A stretch of 64,000 bases of DNA from Salinicola avicenniae (GCF_023736115.1 NZ_JAKQZC010000002.1:186001-250000); one strand, 5' to 3'. Counted from the stretch's first letter, positions 28,543 to 38,238 are shown. A program made the numbers and translations. Notes: generated from the sequence alone by a model not told the origin.

Positions 28543-29532
28543 CTACAGCCCCAGGTCCGCACGGACCTGCTGCCAGTTGTCCCGCGTCATCAATGTCCCG
28601 GTGGTCTCGGTATTCGCCGGCGGCTTCTCGTCAGTGGTGATCCAGGTATAGAGATTGTCAGCCGTCTGACGACCGTGCATGGTCGAACTGACCGCCACGG
28701 TGCCGTAAAAGCCGGTCGGGCTCTGACGCTGGAATTCGGCAAAGGCCGCCCCGGAGCCGTTGATCCCGATTCCGATTACCTGATCGGCGGAAAGCCCGTA
28801 CTGTTCGCTGGCTCGCACCCCACCGAGGACGCTCTCCTCGTTGAGCGCATAGATCACCCAGTGCTCGAACCGACCGTTCTTGGAGAGCACCGGTGACGCA
28901 GCGGCAAACGCACTGCTGGTATCGGTATTCTGCTGCGGCGCATCGAAGATATTGTCTTGGACGAAGCCCGCGTCGAGCAGTGCATCGGTCGCCCCGTCGG
29001 TACGCGCCTTGGCGGTCGGCAGCTCGTTGTTGCTGATACGCAGTGCCGCTGTCTCGTCGAGGTCCCAGCCGCGCGCTTCCATCTCGGCGGCAATCGCCTC
29101 GCCTACTTGGCGACCGATCTTGTAGCCGGACATGCCCAGATGCGGTACCGAGGCGATCGGCTCACCGTCCGGACCGAGGAACTGGTCATCCACCGTGACG
29201 ACCTTCATGCCGTACTGCTCCGCACGATTGACGATCGCCGGGCCGAGTCGCACATCGGGCGGACAGATGACGAACCCGTCCGCGCCCTGAGAGTTGAGGT
29301 TGTCGATCGCGCTGAGTACCTGCTGACCATCCTCGCCCGCCAGGCTAACGACCTCGAAGCCTTTTTCTTCTCCCAGCGCCGTGGCGGCATCCTGTTCGTT
29401 GATGAACCAGGCCTGTTCCGGCTTCTTGACGATGAAGCCGATCTTGACCTCGTCCTGGGCGGCAGCGCCGGTAGCACAGAGACCAAGACTGAGCCCCAGC
29501 GCAAGCAGTGTTGCAGGAATCGACGATTGCAT
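28543..29532 (-). CDS. araF: Periplasmic L-arabinose-binding protein AraF-like
   Basis: 329 residues, exactly the length of E. coli AraF. A signal peptide [18 protein letters not shown]...ATGAAAQ is cleaved near residue 25. The mature start [16 protein letters not shown] matches arabinose-binding proteins. It binds sugar in the periplasm and delivers it to AraGH. ATG 29532 has GGAG upstream; the longer frame runs through a tandem repeat. L-arabinose is the likely ligand; D-galactose or D-fucose also bind members of this type. Confidence 0.92.
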   Translation of the reverse strand: MQSSIPATLLALGLSLGLCATGAAAQDEVKIGFIVKKPEQAWFINEQDAATALGEEKGFEVVSLAGEDGQQVLSAIDNLNSQGADGFVICPPDVRLGPAIVNRAEQYGMKVVTVDDQFLGPDGEPIASVPHLGMSGYKIGRQVGEAIAAEMEARGWDLDETAALRISNNELPTAKARTDGATDALLDAGFVQDNIFDAPQQNTDTSSAFAAASPVLSKNGRFEHWVIYALNEESVLGGVRASEQYGLSADQVIGIGINGSGAAFAEFQRQSPTGFYGTVAVSSTMHGRQTADNLYTWITTDEKPPANTETTGTLMTRDNWQQVRADLGL

Positions 29533-29557
29533 GGCAATTCTCCGGCCCTTCTCGGGC

Positions 29558-29606
29558 TGACGTGGCATTAGGCATTGACGCGGCATTAGGAATTGACGTG
29601 GCCAAT
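29558..29606. repeat. 18-bp tandem repeat upstream of araF
   Basis: Two full units and a partial third with consensus TGACGTGGCATTAGGCAT, in the araF leader. Units 1 and 2 match at 16 of 18 positions. Confidence 0.85.
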
Positions 29607-29746
29607 ACCATGCCGACGATAAGCGGCACCGTGATAACCGAGTAATAACAGAACAACAACAGGGTGATATCCACGTGAATATCAAGATAAAAGGAGGCCG
29701 GAAAAACAGCCGTTTGAAAATTAATCAGGCATATTTTCTCGAGACT

Positions 29747-29764
29747 AAAGTCGTTTTCGACTTT
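29747..29764. promoter_or_regulatory. Inverted repeat upstream of araF
   Basis: A perfect 7-bp inverted repeat (AAAGTCG/CGACTTT) around TTTT lies 215 bp before araF, in the AT-rich segment. It could be an operator; no regulator is assigned. Confidence 0.35.
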
Positions 29765-29830
29765 CGTAAGAGGGATTAACGAATTCAAAATAAAAAGAGG
29801 AATTCCGCAAAAATAAAGACTGACAATGAC

Positions 29831-29857
29831 AAACGGGGTGTCCATGACACCCCGTTT
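29831..29857 (-). terminator. Hairpin terminator of the aldose 1-epimerase gene
   Basis: A 12-bp stem containing ACGGGGTGTC closes a 3-base loop, 43 bp after the galM-like stop codon. The minus-strand T run is short (TTTGT). It separates the epimerase from araFGH. Confidence 0.6.
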
Positions 29858-29899
29858 TGGCGATAGAAAATCATGACAGGCACAAAGATAAAGGGAGCG

Positions 29900-31123
29900 T
29901 CATGGTCGCATCGTCGCATCAGTGGAGAATCGAAAAACCGTGCGCGAGTGATACGTATCGCCGGGCTGCAGAAGCGTGGACGGGAAATTGGGCTGGTTCG
30001 GCGAGTCCGGGAAATGCTGGGTTTCCAGCGCCAAGCCCGAACGATGGGTGTAGGGGCGCCCACTCTTGCCTGTCAGCGTGCCGTCGAGGAAGTTTCCGGC
30101 GTAGAACTGCAGGCCCGGCTCCGTCGTCGCGACCTCCAGCACGCGACCGCTGTCGGGCTCACTGACGCGGGCGGCTGGCGTCAGCGCACCGGCGTCGGCC
30201 GGATCGCCGTGTATCAGCACGAAATTGTGGTCGTATCCCTTGGCGTAGGCCAACTGGGTATTCTGCTGGCCGAGCCGTGCGCCGATCGCGGTCGACTCAC
30301 GAAAATCGAATGGCGTGCCTTCCACGGGCGCAATCTCGCCCGTGGGAATCAATGAAGCATCGACCGGCGTGTAGGCACTGGCATTGATCGTCAGCCGATG
30401 GTCGAGGATCGGGCCGCTACCCTCGCCCTGAAGATTGAAGTAGCTGTGCTGGGTCAGGTTGACCGGCGTGGCGCGACTGGTTCGTGCCTGGTAGTCGACC
30501 ACGAGCTCGTTGCTGTCGGTCAACGTGTAACTGACACGCGTCGCCAGACGACCGGGGAACCCCTGCTCCCCATCGGCACTGGTGTAGGTCAGCACCAGAC
30601 CGCGCCCCCGCGAGGAGGAAAACGGCTCGGCATGCCATAGCCGCCGGTCGAAGCCGCGCTCGCCGCCGTGCAGGGTATTGCTCCCCTCGTTGGTCACCAG
30701 CTGAACCGCCTCGCCGTCGAGCGTGAAGCGGCCGCCGTCGATTCGATTGTCGTAGCGGCCGATCAGGGCACCAAAGTAGGGGTTGGCCTGACGGTAGGCA
30801 TCGGAGAGATAATCGTCGAGCGAGTCGAAACCGAGCACGATGTCGTCGAGGCGGCCATCACGGTCCGGTGTCTTTAGCGACACGATGATGCCGCCATAGT
30901 TGATGACCCGCATCTCCAGGCCGTTCGCATTGACGATGCGATAGCAGTCGACCTGCTGGCCATCGGGCAGCACACCGAAGTCGGCGCGCTCGATCCCGGA
31001 AGGCATGACCGGTGCCATGTCACTCTCGTCGGGAGAAGCCGCCGCCGTGGCCGCCTGGCTCAAGACCATGCCGAAGCAGCAGATACCCAGACGCCAGGGC
31101 ATCAAGAAATCGTTCGTTTTCAT
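29900..31123 (-). CDS. galM: Exported aldose 1-epimerase (mutarotase)
   Basis: Interconverts alpha and beta anomers of aldoses. 407 residues, longer than cytosolic GalM (346). A signal peptide ends near ATAAASPD (MKTNDFLMPWRLGICCFGM...), so the enzyme acts in the periplasm or is anchored there. Core motifs: NYGGIIVSL, GRYDNRI, NTLHGGERGFDRRLW, the catalytic His in NLTQHSYFNL, and a C-terminal ETQHFPDSPNQPNFP. ATG 31123 with GGAG upstream. It probably supplies the anomer taken up by AraFGH. It is divergent from the LysR gene. Confidence 0.9.
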   Translation of the reverse strand: MKTNDFLMPWRLGICCFGMVLSQAATAAASPDESDMAPVMPSGIERADFGVLPDGQQVDCYRIVNANGLEMRVINYGGIIVSLKTPDRDGRLDDIVLGFDSLDDYLSDAYRQANPYFGALIGRYDNRIDGGRFTLDGEAVQLVTNEGSNTLHGGERGFDRRLWHAEPFSSSRGRGLVLTYTSADGEQGFPGRLATRVSYTLTDSNELVVDYQARTSRATPVNLTQHSYFNLQGEGSGPILDHRLTINASAYTPVDASLIPTGEIAPVEGTPFDFRESTAIGARLGQQNTQLAYAKGYDHNFVLIHGDPADAGALTPAARVSEPDSGRVLEVATTEPGLQFYAGNFLDGTLTGKSGRPYTHRSGLALETQHFPDSPNQPNFPSTLLQPGDTYHSRTVFRFSTDATMRP

Positions 31124-31439
31124 CGAGGACTCCAGAGTTGGTAACAGAGTAACCGAGGTATCTCGCTTGCCGGTTATATCGCGCAACGTCGTGCCAAAGA
31201 TTCCAGATATTCCGTTGCCTTGTCAGCGCCTGAAACCGACAGGTTTCGATAGAAAATCCTCATCCATAAGCGCGAAAGGTTAATGGACAGATTGGCGTTT
31301 CATCTGCGATTCATGCCGACATTAGCCGAGACATCATCGGTGTTTACCTCACGCAATCTAGTCTGCTGACGCGGGGGTCGCTAGCGCATTAGCTGATCTT
31401 TTCCTCAGCCTTACGTCGACAAAGGATACGAAAAAGACC
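31124..31439. other. 316-bp divergent promoter region, galM-like and lysR
   Basis: Contains a TTTC-GATA-GAAA inverted repeat at 31244-31255 and a GCTA-n6-TAGC repeat near 31379-31392, both possible LysR-type operators. A 12-base string, CGATAGAAAATC, is shared with the other flank of galM (29861-29872). No gene is seen. Confidence 0.45.
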
Positions 31440-32438
31440 ATGAAACCCCAGCGCCCTACGCTGCTGCCGCCGGACTGGTTTCTGCGCGTGCGGCTCAAGT
31501 TCCGACATCTACAGCTGTTCGTGGCACTGGATGACCAGCGCAACCTGCACCGCGCCGCCGAGCGGCTCGGCATGAGCCAGCCGGCGGCGTCAAAATTACT
31601 CGGCGATCTGGAAACGCTGCTCGGCGTGACGCTGTTCGAACGCCACTCGCGCGGCGTCACGCCCAACTGGTATGGCGAGAGCCTCATTCGACATGCCCGC
31701 ACCATGCTCACCTCGCTCGGCCAGGTCGGCGAGGAGCTCAATGCGCTGAACGAAGGCAATGCCGGCACGGTGTCGATCGGCACGGTCCTGGCGCCGGCCG
31801 TCACGCTGCTGGCCAGCGCCGTCGAACGGGTGCACCGGGATACGCCGCATCTGCAGGTGAATATCGACGTCGATGTCAGTCGCCACCTGGTGCCTAGACT
31901 GCGCGACGGCGAGTTCGATTTCGCCATCGCGCGGATTCCGGGAGACATGCCGGCGGGAGATTTCGTCTTCGAGGAGATCGGCGAGGAAGCGCTCTGCTTC
32001 GTCTGTCGAGCCGGCCACCCGCTGACCGCGGGGCCCGCTCCTGAACTGAGTGCGATGCTTGACTATCCGTGGGTCCTGCAACCCGCGGGGTCACTGATGC
32101 GCCAGCGCGTCGAGCACCTGTTCCTGCATCACGGCGTGGCCCCGCCCCAACGCATTCTCAACACGCCGGATATCTATATGGCGCTGGCCATGGTGGACAA
32201 GTCGGATTCCGTGACCGTGACCACGCGAGAGGTCGCCGAACTACTGTGCGATCAGCCGCGCTTCGCGATCCTGCCTTCGCCGGATGCACTCAGCGTTCAG
32301 CCATTCGGGTTGATCAGTCTACGCGAGCGGCGCATGTCGCCCGGCGCCGCGCGCCTGATGAGTACGCTTCACCAGATGATCCGCGAGCGCCGAGCGACAC
32401 ACACGCCGAGCGGCCACTACAGCGATATCACGCTCTGA
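31440..32438 (+). CDS. LysR-family regulator, GbpR-like
   Basis: 332 residues: an N-terminal winged helix (FRHLQLFVALDDQRNLHRAA...SQPAASKLLGDLE) and a LysR substrate-binding domain. The N-terminal extension PPDWFLRVRLKFRHLQLF and overall sequence resemble GbpR, which controls sugar-binding-protein genes in Azospirillum. Its divergent position implies control of galM, araFGH and perhaps gntP-araD, with a pentose or a derivative as effector. The ATG at 31440 lacks a strong ribosome site. Confidence 0.85.
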   Translation: MKPQRPTLLPPDWFLRVRLKFRHLQLFVALDDQRNLHRAAERLGMSQPAASKLLGDLETLLGVTLFERHSRGVTPNWYGESLIRHARTMLTSLGQVGEELNALNEGNAGTVSIGTVLAPAVTLLASAVERVHRDTPHLQVNIDVDVSRHLVPRLRDGEFDFAIARIPGDMPAGDFVFEEIGEEALCFVCRAGHPLTAGPAPELSAMLDYPWVLQPAGSLMRQRVEHLFLHHGVAPPQRILNTPDIYMALAMVDKSDSVTVTTREVAELLCDQPRFAILPSPDALSVQPFGLISLRERRMSPGAARLMSTLHQMIRERRATHTPSGHYSDITL

Positions 32439-32448
32439 ACCCGCGGGA

Positions 32449-33150
32449 TCACCATTCGAGCGCCTGCTTGACGAAGGGGATGGTCAGCTTGCGCTTGGCC
32501 GACAGCGAGGCTCGATCGAGCCGGGCAAGGATCTCGGAGAGCCGGTCGAGCTGACGCGGCCCGCGATGCAGAATGTAACGCGCCACCTCGTCCGGCAGCT
32601 GCATGCCGCGCACACGGGCACGGAGCTGCAACGCGGCCAGACGCTGGGCATCGTCGAGCGGTTGGACATGAAACACCATGCCCCAGGTCAGGCGCGATGC
32701 CAGGTCCGGCAGGTTGACCTCCAACTGTCGCGGCGAACGGTCGGCGGCGATCACCAGGCGCTTGCCGGCGTCGCGCAGCCGGTTGAAGCCATGGAACAGC
32801 GCCTCTTCCCAGCGTTTGCGCCCGACCACGAGTTGCAGATCGTCGATCGCGAGCAGGTCAAGCCGCTCCGGTTCCTCGAGGATATCCGGCGGAAAATGGC
32901 CAAGCGTATCCAGCGGCAGATAGAGCGCCCGCTTGCCCGCCGCGTCCGCGGCATGACAGGCCGCCTGCAGCAGATGGCTACAGCCCACGCCCTCGCCGCC
33001 CCAGAGATAGAGAAACGACTCCCCTTGCGGCCCGAGCTGCGTCTGCAGATGGCTGACTAGCGAGGCATTGTCACCGGCGAAGTAGTTGGCAAAGGTGGCG
33101 TCGTCGCGTAGACCCACACCAAGCGGCAGTTGAGCGGGCCCGGGGCTCAT
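32449..33150 (-). CDS. hda: DnaA regulatory inactivator Hda
   Basis: DnaA-like AAA+ protein of 233 residues that works with the beta clamp to stimulate DnaA-ATP hydrolysis and prevent re-initiation. The N-terminal clamp-binding motif is QLPLGVGLRD. The P-loop is divergent: GGEGVGCSHLL, with Cys where other Hda proteins carry Arg or Lys. Walker B LLAIDDLQLV and the box VII arginine (LASRLTWG) are kept. Its ATG overlaps the perM stop by four bases (ATGA), so it is translationally coupled. Confidence 0.93.
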   Translation of the reverse strand: MSPGPAQLPLGVGLRDDATFANYFAGDNASLVSHLQTQLGPQGESFLYLWGGEGVGCSHLLQAACHAADAAGKRALYLPLDTLGHFPPDILEEPERLDLLAIDDLQLVVGRKRWEEALFHGFNRLRDAGKRLVIAADRSPRQLEVNLPDLASRLTWGMVFHVQPLDDAQRLAALQLRARVRGMQLPDEVARYILHRGPRQLDRLSEILARLDRASLSAKRKLTIPFVKQALEW

Positions 33151-34241
33151 GGGGTCTCCTGCTCCGACAGCGATGGTCGATCTCCCGCCTGGCGAGAGCG
33201 ATCGTAGAGCTGGCTCTGGCGATAGCGGCGATAGACGTAGCGCAGCAGCACCATCACCACCGCCGCGGCCGGCAGTGCCAGCAGAATGCCGGTGAAACCA
33301 AACAGCTGCCCGCCGGCCAGCACGGCGAAGATGACCGCTACCGGGTGCAGACCGATCTTGTCACCCAGCAGCAGAGGCTGCAGCAGCGTGCTCTCCGCGA
33401 TCTGTCCAATCCCGAAGACCACCAGCACGCCGATCAACGGCAGCCAGCCTTCGAACTGGAAGAAGGCGACCACCCCCGCCGCGAGAATTCCGACGATCAC
33501 GCCGAGATAGGGAACGATGCTCGCCAGCCCCGCCATGAGGCCGATCAACAGGCCGAACTTCAGGCCGATCACGCTGAGCCCGATGGCATAGATCACGCCG
33601 AGGCTCAGCATCACCAGCAGTTGGCCGCGCAGGAACGCCGACAGGACTTCGTCGCACTCGGTAGCGAGCGCCGTGACGCGGGGCTCGACCTGACGCGGCA
33701 GCATGTCACGGACATAACCCTTGATGCGGTCCCAGTCGAGCAGCAGGTAGAAGGTCACCACCGGAATCAGCGCGATATTGCCGACCCAGACCGCGAAGGC
33801 CAGCCCCGAACGCGACGCCTGCGCCAGCAGTGACGCCGCGAAAGTGCCGGTCTCGCGCCAGTTGCCCATCAACGCATCGCGCAGTTGGTCGAAGTCGGTA
33901 GTGAAGTCGACGCCGGTCAGCGTGCGGATCTCCGGCAGGATCGTCACCTGAACCCAGTTGAAGATCCCCGGCAGCGCCTCGAACAGCTGGGCCAGCTGGC
34001 GACCGAGCATCGGCACCAGAACCAGCATGCCGCCGACGATCACCACCCCGAGCAGCAGAAACACCACGCTGACCGCGAGCCGCCGGGAGAGCCCGCGCGC
34101 TTCCAGCCGGTCGGTCACCGGGTCGCCGAGATAGGCCAGAATCATGCTGACGAAGAACGGCATGAGTATCGGTTCGAGCAGAATCAGCAGCCAGAGCGTC
34201 AGCGCCACCCCGATCAGGCTCCAGATTTGTACTTTCGTCAT
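33147..34241 (-). CDS. perM: AI-2E/PerM family permease
   Basis: 364 residues with about eight hydrophobic segments and the family signature [20 protein letters not shown]...[14 protein letters not shown]. Family members include the AI-2 exporter TqsA and Na+/H+ antiporters; the role here is not known. In pseudomonads the same gene sits between purMN (divergent) and hda, as here. The ATG at 34241 is divergent from purM with 102 bp between them. Confidence 0.88.
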   Translation of the reverse strand: MTKVQIWSLIGVALTLWLLILLEPILMPFFVSMILAYLGDPVTDRLEARGLSRRLAVSVVFLLLGVVIVGGMLVLVPMLGRQLAQLFEALPGIFNWVQVTILPEIRTLTGVDFTTDFDQLRDALMGNWRETGTFAASLLAQASRSGLAFAVWVGNIALIPVVTFYLLLDWDRIKGYVRDMLPRQVEPRVTALATECDEVLSAFLRGQLLVMLSLGVIYAIGLSVIGLKFGLLIGLMAGLASIVPYLGVIVGILAAGVVAFFQFEGWLPLIGVLVVFGIGQIAESTLLQPLLLGDKIGLHPVAVIFAVLAGGQLFGFTGILLALPAAAVVMVLLRYVYRRYRQSQLYDRSRQAGDRPSLSEQETP

Positions 34242-34284
34242 CGCACGCGTCGTCCTTCGACTGCCCCCTCAATAAAGGCAATGC

Positions 34285-34290
34285 TACAAT
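34285..34290 (+). promoter_or_regulatory. -10 element of purMN
   Basis: TACAAT followed by GCG, 54 bp before the purM start. This -10/discriminator combination recurs in the window (11687, 45776, 49718). No clear -35. Confidence 0.45.
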
Positions 34291-34343
34291 GCGCCCCGCT
34301 GAACATCATCCCTATTCATTGGCTCCGCGAGAAAGGTCCCTCC

Positions 34344-35438
34344 ATGACGCGCTCCTCTTCCGATTCCCCGAACGCGCCCCGTTCGCTCAGCGACCAGCCG
34401 CTCACGTATCGTGACGCTGGCGTCGATATCGATGCTGGCAACGCGCTGGTCGAACGGATCAAGGGCGTGGCGAAGCGCACCTCGCGCCCGGAAGTCATGG
34501 GCGGCCTGGGCGGTTTCGGCGCGCTGTGCGAGCTGCCCGCGGGCTATCGCGAGCCGGTGCTCGTGACGGGCACCGACGGTGTCGGCACGAAGCTGCGTCT
34601 GGCGATGGATCTCGGTCGTCACGACACCATCGGTATCGATCTGGTGGCGATGTGCGTCAATGACCTGGTCGTGGCCGGTGCCGAGCCGCTGCAGTTCCTC
34701 GACTACTACGCGACCGGCAAGCTCGACGTCGATATCGCGGCCGACGTCGTCACCGGCATTGGCGAGGGCTGCCATCAGGCCGGCTGTGCGCTGGTCGGCG
34801 GCGAAACCGCCGAGATGCCGGGCATGTACGAGGGCAGCGACTACGATCTCGCCGGCTTCTGTGTCGGTGTGGTCGAAAAGTCCGGCATCCTCGATGGCAG
34901 CAAAGTCGGTGCCGGCGACGTTCTGCTTGGCCTGGCCTCCTCCGGCCCGCACTCGAACGGCTATTCGTTGATCCGCAAGATCCTCGAGGTCGGCGGTGGC
35001 AAGCTCGACGAGACGCTCGACGGCACGCCGCTGGGCGACTTGCTGATGGCGCCGACGCGTATCTACGTCAAGCCGCTGCTATCGCTGATCAAGGAGAGCG
35101 GCGTCGACGTTCATGCCATGTCGCACATCACGGGCGGCGGCCTGCTGGAGAACATCCCGCGCGTGCTACCCGACTCGCTGGCGGCACGTATCGATGTGAC
35201 GAGCTGGCAGCGCCCGGCAATCTTCGACTGGCTGCAGCAGCAGGGCAACGTCGAAGATCACGAGATGTACCGGGTGCTCAACTGTGGCATCGGTATGGTG
35301 GTGGTCGTGGCCGCCGAACAGGCCGAACAGGCGACCGCTCACCTCGAAGCGGCCGGCGAGCGCGTCTTCCGTCTCGGTGAGATCGTCTCGCGCGAGTCGG
35401 ACGCGGAATCGGTACAGCTGGAGAATCTGCCGGCATGA
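34344..35438 (+). CDS. purM: Phosphoribosylformylglycinamidine cyclo-ligase
   Basis: Forms aminoimidazole ribotide from FGAM with ATP, the fifth step of purine synthesis. 364 residues from ATG 34344 (GAAAGG upstream); 153 codons of open frame before it are not part of the gene. Motifs: [32 protein letters not shown], the [11 protein letters not shown] loop and [13 protein letters not shown]. The first 20 residues are a poorly conserved extension. Its stop overlaps the purN start (ATGA). Confidence 0.97.
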   Translation: MTRSSSDSPNAPRSLSDQPLTYRDAGVDIDAGNALVERIKGVAKRTSRPEVMGGLGGFGALCELPAGYREPVLVTGTDGVGTKLRLAMDLGRHDTIGIDLVAMCVNDLVVAGAEPLQFLDYYATGKLDVDIAADVVTGIGEGCHQAGCALVGGETAEMPGMYEGSDYDLAGFCVGVVEKSGILDGSKVGAGDVLLGLASSGPHSNGYSLIRKILEVGGGKLDETLDGTPLGDLLMAPTRIYVKPLLSLIKESGVDVHAMSHITGGGLLENIPRVLPDSLAARIDVTSWQRPAIFDWLQQQGNVEDHEMYRVLNCGIGMVVVVAAEQAEQATAHLEAAGERVFRLGEIVSRESDAESVQLENLPA

Positions 35439-36181
35439 GCGGTGACAACTCTCAGCAGCAAGACACGCTAAACGACTTCGAAGCCGCCGCTGCGGAGAAG
35501 CCCCGCGTCGTGGTGCTGATCTCCGGTAACGGCAGCAACCTGCAGGCGCTGCTTGATGCGCAGGAGCACGGGGAGCTCGGTGGCGAGATTGTCGCCGTGG
35601 TCTCCAATAAAGCCGACGCCTACGGCCTCAAGCGAGCGAAGGATGCCGGCGTCGACGCCGTCGCCCTGCCCCATCGCGAGTACGATTCCCGCGACGCGTT
35701 CGATGCCGCCCTGATCAAGGTCATCGATCGTCACGATCCGGATCTGGTCGTACTGGCCGGCTTCATGCGCATTCTCACGCCGTCGTTCGTCGACCGCTAT
35801 CGCGGGCGCATGCTCAACATTCACCCGTCGCTGCTGCCCGCCTACCAAGGTCTCGACACCCACCGTCGGGCACTGGCGGATGGTGTCAGCGAGCACGGTG
35901 TCAGCGTGCACTTCGTCACCGAAGAGCTGGACGGCGGCCCGGTGGTGATTCAAGCGGTGGTCAATGTCGAACCGGATCAGGAGATCGAGGCGCTGATCGA
36001 CAAGGTGCACGCTCGCGAGCATCTAATCTATCCCATCGCCGTCCGTTGGTTCCTCGAGGGGCGCGTCAAACTGACGCAGGATGGCAAGGTCACGCTCGAT
36101 GGCATGCCGCTGCCCGCCACCGGCCTGCGCATGTCTCACGCGGATGCCGCCGAGGAGCTGGACGAAGACCTCGACGACTGA
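35435..36181 (+). CDS. purN: Phosphoribosylglycinamide formyltransferase
   Basis: Transfers a formyl group from 10-formyl-THF to GAR. 248 residues, about 35 longer than E. coli PurN because of a 24-residue polar N terminus and an acidic C-terminal tail ([10 protein letters not shown]). Motifs: [14 protein letters not shown] (GAR phosphate loop), the active-site IHPSLLP with Asn-His, and [13 protein letters not shown] with the catalytic Asp. The ATGA overlap with purM indicates translational coupling. Confidence 0.96.
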   Translation: MSGDNSQQQDTLNDFEAAAAEKPRVVVLISGNGSNLQALLDAQEHGELGGEIVAVVSNKADAYGLKRAKDAGVDAVALPHREYDSRDAFDAALIKVIDRHDPDLVVLAGFMRILTPSFVDRYRGRMLNIHPSLLPAYQGLDTHRRALADGVSEHGVSVHFVTEELDGGPVVIQAVVNVEPDQEIEALIDKVHAREHLIYPIAVRWFLEGRVKLTQDGKVTLDGMPLPATGLRMSHADAAEELDEDLDD

Positions 36182-36261
36182 TCCTCGGCTTCACTCGATC
36201 CCACGGCTTACCCCCTCCCGCCGACAGCTTGCCTGAGCGCCGATCTCTGCCAGACTGAATG

Positions 36262-36289
36262 ACGCCCGCCCGTTTGAACGGACGGGCGT
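36262..36289 (+). terminator. Hairpin after purMN
   Basis: Eleven base pairs with one mismatch around a TTGA loop, 80 bp after the purN stop. There is no U tract, so it may only protect the 3' end or act weakly. Confidence 0.4.
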
Positions 36290-36329
36290 AACACATTCGC
36301 CTAACGCAGCGACAAGGAGGTCAAACGCG

Positions 36330-37415
36330 ATGGACTACCGTCCACTGGGCAACTCGGGCCTGATGGTCTCTTCACTGACGCTCGGCACGGTGCCGTTCGG
36401 CGGTGCCAACGGCTTCGAGAAAGCCGCCAGCGTCGACCGCAAGGATGCCGAAAAGCTGCTCGATATCGCCTTCGAAGCCGGCGTCAATTTGGTGGATACG
36501 GCTGACCTCTACTCCGTCGGCGTTGCCGAGGAGATCACCGGCAAGGCACTCGGCAGCAAGCGCCACGACATCATCCTTGCCACCAAGGGGCGCAGCCCGC
36601 TCGGCGATGATCCCAACGCGTCCGGCGCGTCGCGCTATCACCTGGTGCGCGCCGTGGAAGCCAGCCTCAAGCGCCTCGGCACCGACCACATCGATCTCTA
36701 CCAGCTGCACAACTGGGACGGCGTGACGCCGATCGAGGAGACGCTGGAGGCAATGCACCAGCTGGTCGCCAGCGGCAAGGTTCGCTATTGGGGCACTTCC
36801 AACTACACCGGCTGGCAAATGATGAAGACGCTCGGCAAGGCCGAGGCGCAGGGCATGATCAAGCCGGTAAGCCAGCAGATCTACTACACGCCGGAATCTC
36901 GCGAGGCCGAGTACGAACTGATGCCGCTGGCCCTGGACCAGAACGTCGGTTCGCTGATCTGGGGGCCGATGGGGGAAGGCTTTCTCACCGGCAAGGTACG
37001 CCGGGGTCAGCCGACGCCGCCGGATACCCGCCAGGGCAACGGCTGGCCGGAGCCCTATATCCACGACATGGAGCGCGCCTACGACATCATCGAGGCCCTG
37101 GTCGCGATCGGCGAGGCGCACGACTGTTCGCCGGCACGCGTCTGCCTCGCCTGGCTCAAGGATCGCCCGGGCGTGACATCGCTGATCATGGGGGCTCGCA
37201 CCGAAGATCATCTGCGGGACAACCTAGCCGCGGCGGACCTGGTGTTGAGCGATGAGGAGCATCGTAGTCTCGAGCAGCTGACCCGGCCGGCACCGCTCTA
37301 CCCTTACTGGCACCGCGTCGTCAGCGGCATGGATCGACTCGATCCGGCCGAACAACCGTTCCTGGACGGTTACCGCGAGACGATCGCCAACCGCGACGAC
37401 GACCGCTCGGCCTGA
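36330..37415 (+). CDS. Aldo/keto reductase
   Basis: NADPH-dependent oxidoreductase with a TIM barrel, 361 residues. The catalytic tetrad is visible: Asp and Tyr in DTADLYSVG, Lys in ATKGRS, His in YQLHNWDG. Cofactor-binding motifs SNYTGWQ and GARTEDHLRDNL follow. It is closest in layout to the YajO/Tas-like group; the substrate is unknown. Start ATG with AGGAGG upstream. Single gene ending at a strong hairpin shared with dcd. Confidence 0.92.
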   Translation: MDYRPLGNSGLMVSSLTLGTVPFGGANGFEKAASVDRKDAEKLLDIAFEAGVNLVDTADLYSVGVAEEITGKALGSKRHDIILATKGRSPLGDDPNASGASRYHLVRAVEASLKRLGTDHIDLYQLHNWDGVTPIEETLEAMHQLVASGKVRYWGTSNYTGWQMMKTLGKAEAQGMIKPVSQQIYYTPESREAEYELMPLALDQNVGSLIWGPMGEGFLTGKVRRGQPTPPDTRQGNGWPEPYIHDMERAYDIIEALVAIGEAHDCSPARVCLAWLKDRPGVTSLIMGARTEDHLRDNLAAADLVLSDEEHRSLEQLTRPAPLYPYWHRVVSGMDRLDPAEQPFLDGYRETIANRDDDRSA

Positions 37416-37448
37416 CACGACGGCCGCCTGATCGGCAGGCCGAAAGCA

Positions 37449-37483
37449 AAACGGGGCGCCCTCATGCCGAGGGCGCCCCGTTT
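37449..37483. terminator. Strong bidirectional terminator between aldo/keto reductase and dcd
   Basis: A 15-bp stem starting AAACGGGGCGCCCTC closes a 5-base loop. A and T runs border both sides, as expected for two convergent genes. Confidence 0.85.
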
Positions 37484-37537
37484 GCGTCGCGTGCGGTCCC
37501 TAGGGCTCTGCCAAACGACATCTGCGGATCGGCTAAC

Positions 37538-38104
37538 TCAGGTCCGTGGCAGCGTGACGCCGCGCTGGCCCATGTACTTGCCGCCACGATCCTTGTAGGA
37601 GACATCGCACTCCTCGTCGGACTCGAGGAACAGCATCTGCGCGACACCCTCATTGGCGTAGATACGCGCCGGCAGATTGGTCGTGTTGGAAAACTCGAGC
37701 GTCACGTGCCCTTCCCACTCCGGCTCCAGCGGCGTGACGTTGACGATAATGCCGCAGCGCGCGTAAGTGGACTTACCCAGGCAGATCGTCAGCACACTGC
37801 GCGGAATACGAAAGTACTCGACGGTACGCGCCAATGCGAAGGAATTGGGCGGGATGACGCAGGCATCGCCCTTGACGTCAACGAAGCTCTTCTCGTCGAA
37901 CGATTTGGGATCGACCACCGCGGAGTGGATATTGGTGAACACCTTGAACTCGTCGGCGCAGCGCACATCATAGCCGTAGCTCGAAGTGCCGTAGGAGATC
38001 ACGCGCTGGTTGTTCACGTGGCGAACCTGATCGGCCTCGAACGGCTCGATCATGCCCTCCCGTTCCGCCATGCGGCGAATCCACTTGTCGGATTTGATAC
38101 TCAT
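37538..38104 (-). CDS. dcd: dCTP deaminase
   Basis: Deaminates dCTP to dUTP, feeding thymidylate synthesis. 188 residues (193 in E. coli). N terminus [15 protein letters not shown]; active-site region [26 protein letters not shown] (trimmed here to its key residues Arg, Glu) and the C-terminal [11 protein letters not shown] plus YMGQRG. ATG 38104 with AAGGA upstream; the open frame 36 codons upstream is not used. It lies after mrp in the same direction with a 134-bp gap, an arrangement also seen in pseudomonads. Confidence 0.95.
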   Translation of the reverse strand: MSIKSDKWIRRMAEREGMIEPFEADQVRHVNNQRVISYGTSSYGYDVRCADEFKVFTNIHSAVVDPKSFDEKSFVDVKGDACVIPPNSFALARTVEYFRIPRSVLTICLGKSTYARCGIIVNVTPLEPEWEGHVTLEFSNTTNLPARIYANEGVAQMLFLESDEECDVSYKDRGGKYMGQRGVTLPRT

Positions 38105-38238
38105 GCGGGGTCCTTGAAACCGTGACGGACGCCCGAAAGGACGCCCTCTGATCGGATGGTGCGACATGATAGCGGCCCGCCACCGCGAAAGAAATGCCAC
38201 CGCACAGGCCAAACCTGAAGCGGCCGACGCGTCGTGCG

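Larger units (their letters stand above)
29533..29899. other. 367-bp AT-rich region between galM-like gene and araF
   Basis: Markedly richer in A+T than its surroundings. It holds an 18-bp tandem repeat (29558-29606), an AAAGTCG-TTTT-CGACTTT palindrome at 29747-29764 (operator or attenuator candidate) and a hairpin at 29831-29857. It is the presumed promoter region of araFGH. No small gene is evident. Confidence 0.6.

Noticed and set aside
22460-32438. Complete arabinose degradation operon
   Set aside because: Only transport, epimerase, dehydratase and regulator genes are present; other enzymes were looked for on both strands and not found.
33885-34343. N-terminal extension of purM by 153 codons
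   Set aside because: It runs antisense through perM and past the divergent promoter; family length and ribosome site support 34344.
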